Source of the DNA: Bacteroidota bacterium
GTDB taxonomy: Bacteria > Bacteroidota > Bacteroidia > Chitinophagales > Saprospiraceae
Direction: 5' to 3'
NCBI GenBank assembly: GCA_008501835.1
Contig: QQUB01000802.1
Location: forward strand, 1-15,122
DNA: 15,122 nt
The notes below the pieces were generated by a model. The model ran no database searches. It saw only the letters and a program-made list of their open reading frames with translations, and was not told the origin of the DNA. A program made the position numbers and the translations under genes. Below, one piece after another: positions 13,680 through 15,122 of this stretch; within the stretch, counting starts at the first letter, position 1; each line of letters begins with the position of its first letter.

Positions 13680-14876
13680 ATGATCAGTGTGGCCGAAGCA
13701 AGTGAAATGATCCTCAGGAATAATATCGCTATAGAGGGTAAAATGGTCCCTTTGGATGAAGCTAATGGAGAGATTCTACTCGAAGATCTGACTGCTGACA
13801 GAGATTTTCCACCCTACCACAGAGTCACTATGGATGGGATAGCTATTAAATATGCTGCTTTTGAGCAGGGTGTTCGAACCTTTCCAATCGAAGCGGTGGG
13901 GGCAGCAGGAGCTCCCAGAATTACGATGAAGGACTCTGAAAGTTGTATTGAGATAATGACCGGCGCCATCTTGCCCGATAATACGGATACGGTAATTCGA
14001 TATGAAGATCTGGAAATTAAAGATGGAAAAGCGACTTTCCTCTTGGATGAGTTGAAATATAAAAAGAATGTTCATCGTAAAGGAGAGGATTGCCTTGCAG
14101 GAGAAGTTCTGGTAAAAGCAGGTGTCAGGATCAGTCCTGCGGAAATTGGTATTGCAGCAACGATCGGGAAAACACATCTTAAAGTAGCCGATATCCCCAG
14201 GGCAGTGATCATTTCCACGGGCGATGAACTTGTGGATGTAGGAGAATCTCCCCTGGAACACCAAATCAGAAAATCTAATGTGCACCAGCTAAAAGCTACC
14301 ATGGAGCAATGGGGCATACAGTCGCATCTGGAACACCTGGCAGATGAAAAGCAAGCTATTCTGGAAAAACTGGAGCACCTGCTTAAAACTTATAAGCTGA
14401 TCGTAATGAGCGGTGGTGTTTCCAAAGGAAAGTTCGATTATATTCCAGAGGCTTTGGAACAACTTGGCGTGAAGAAATTATTCCACAGGGTAAAACAACG
14501 TCCTGGTAAGCCCTTTTGGTTTGGGGTCAGCCCATCCGGATCCAGGGTGTTTGCCCTTCCAGGCAATCCGGTGTCTACCTTTATGTGTGCACACAGATAT
14601 GTTCATTCCTGGTTGAAGGAAAGCCTGGGAATGGTGCAGGATCTGCCATTTGCTATTCTTGCCGAAGATTACTATTTCAAACCAGATCTCACCTATTATT
14701 TACAGGTGAAACTTGAATACAGGAAGGATGGGAGTATTCTGGCGCATCCTCAGACCGGGAATGGTTCGGGGGATCATGCGAATCTGGCCACTGCGGATGC
14801 ATTCCTGGAAATTCCAGCCGGAAGGGAGCATTTTAAAGCAGGGGAGATCTTTCCATTTATGAAATACAGGGGGTGA
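13680..14876 (+). CDS. moeA: Molybdopterin molybdenumtransferase MoeA
   Basis: 398 residues, normal length. It carries the MoeA signatures: VTMDGIAI (49-56), IMTGAILPDNTDTVIRYED (92-110), HRKGED (132-137), IISTGDELV (177-185), SGGVSKGKFDY (244-254), QRPGKPFWFG (273-282) and ALPGNPVST (292-300), then the C-terminal beta domain (about 322-398). MoeA inserts molybdate into adenylylated molybdopterin to make molybdenum cofactor, in the cytoplasm. The usual SGGVSVGxxDY loop reads SGGVSKGKFDY here, with K at two places, but the acidic residue in FDY is kept. No other cofactor genes (moaA, moaC, mobA) are in view; they may lie further right. Starting at ATG 13680 gives the normal MISVAEA opening. 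The stop is 3 nt before a tandem array. Confidence 0.95.
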   Translation: MISVAEASEMILRNNIAIEGKMVPLDEANGEILLEDLTADRDFPPYHRVTMDGIAIKYAAFEQGVRTFPIEAVGAAGAPRITMKDSESCIEIMTGAILPDNTDTVIRYEDLEIKDGKATFLLDELKYKKNVHRKGEDCLAGEVLVKAGVRISPAEIGIAATIGKTHLKVADIPRAVIISTGDELVDVGESPLEHQIRKSNVHQLKATMEQWGIQSHLEHLADEKQAILEKLEHLLKTYKLIVMSGGVSKGKFDYIPEALEQLGVKKLFHRVKQRPGKPFWFGVSPSGSRVFALPGNPVSTFMCAHRYVHSWLKESLGMVQDLPFAILAEDYYFKPDLTYYLQVKLEYRKDGSILAHPQTGNGSGDHANLATADAFLEIPAGREHFKAGEIFPFMKYRG

Positions 14877-14878
14877 AA

Positions 14879-14920
14879 TGCAAAATGCAAAATGCAAAGT
14901 GCAAAGTGCAAAGTGATGAA
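14879..14920. repeat. 7-bp tandem array after moeA
   Basis: Five units TGCAAAA, TGCAAAA, TGCAAAG, TGCAAAG, TGCAAAG and a degenerate sixth, TGATGAA. Related broken units (TGCAGAG, TGCATAG, TGCAAGG) recur at 15010-15030. The array begins 3 nt past the moeA stop. I see no gene here. Confidence 0.85.
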
Positions 14921-14958
14921 TTGTAGTTTCCTGATAGGAGTTGACGATTTGTAAAACC

Positions 14959-15122
14959 TGGAACACATGGAACCCTTTGAACGACTTGAACTCCTTGAAC
15001 CCGGTAAAAGTGCAGAGTGCATAGTGCAAGGTGATGAGTGCAGAAGTTGACAATCACTAAATAAGGTTGATGAATTGTAAAACCTGGAAACAATGGAAAG
15101 CTTAGAACGAGTGGAAGTCCTT
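14959..15122. repeat. 9-bp periodic arrays within a ~115-bp imperfect repeat
   Basis: Units TGGAACACA, TGGAACCCT, TTGAACGAC, TTGAACTCC and TTGAACCCG fill 14959-15003. A second set (TGGAAACAA, TGGAAAGCT, TAGAACGAG, TGGAAGTCC) fills 15085-15120, cut by the window edge. Both are preceded by the same TTGTAAAACC block (14950-14959 and 15076-15085) and by GTTGAC, so a longer unit of about 120 bp is repeated. Confidence 0.75.

Noticed and set aside
14700..15093. Minus-strand ORFs rich in HFALCTLHFAFCI near the window end
   Set aside because: They are translations of the 7-bp TGCAAAN array and overlap moeA antisense; low complexity explains them.

Overview
The window looks like chromosomal DNA of a Bacteroidota bacterium, most likely of the Saprospiria/Chitinophagia type. 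It has several secreted proteins with type IX secretion system (T9SS) C-terminal signals: two of the gliding-associated type B, opening VYIPNAFSP, and two of type A with a PNP motif. Its promoters fit the Bacteroidota TTTG / TAnnTTTG consensus, Shine-Dalgarno sequences are scarce, and base composition is moderately AT-rich. The species cannot be named from this sequence.

Layout. 1-1816 (+): 3' part of a large repeat-containing surface protein with a type B signal, followed by a strong terminator. 2278-6283 (-): three genes read leftwards, namely a signal-peptide-plus-type-B-signal mini-protein, a flavin monooxygenase-like oxidoreductase and a secreted metallophosphoesterase with a type A signal. 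6543-8380: an accessory patch with two near-identical ~520 bp elements (A and B), each built around three strong hairpins. Each element lies about 35 nt upstream of an unrelated small minus-strand gene: a 61-aa membrane peptide and a 166-aa TonB-C-domain protein. Element B runs into the start of the next gene. 8368-10615 (+): housekeeping genes for a HAD phosphatase (phosphoglycolate phosphatase type), a PhoH ATPase and a BON/LysM protein of the YgaU/Kbp type, closed by a terminator. 10746-11471 (-): recO. 11618-12541 (+): secreted protein of unknown function with a type A signal. 12542-13679: a 1.1 kb stretch without a conventional gene, holding two tandem copies of what I read as a minus-strand structured small RNA of about 220 nt. 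13680-14876 (+): moeA. 14879-15122: short-period tandem arrays.

Most notable: (1) the duplicated small RNA. Both copies have a -7 promoter box and an intrinsic terminator, and the mismatches in three separate stems become G-U pairs only on the minus strand. Both copies also hold a 15-codon ORF for an amphipathic peptide. (2) The pair of ~520 bp hairpin elements. One hairpin is inverted between the copies, and element A carries a relic of the start of the neighbouring HAD gene. (3) A secreted protein that is essentially only a T9SS sorting domain. The core genes (HAD phosphatase, phoH, recO, moeA) look intact and ordinary.
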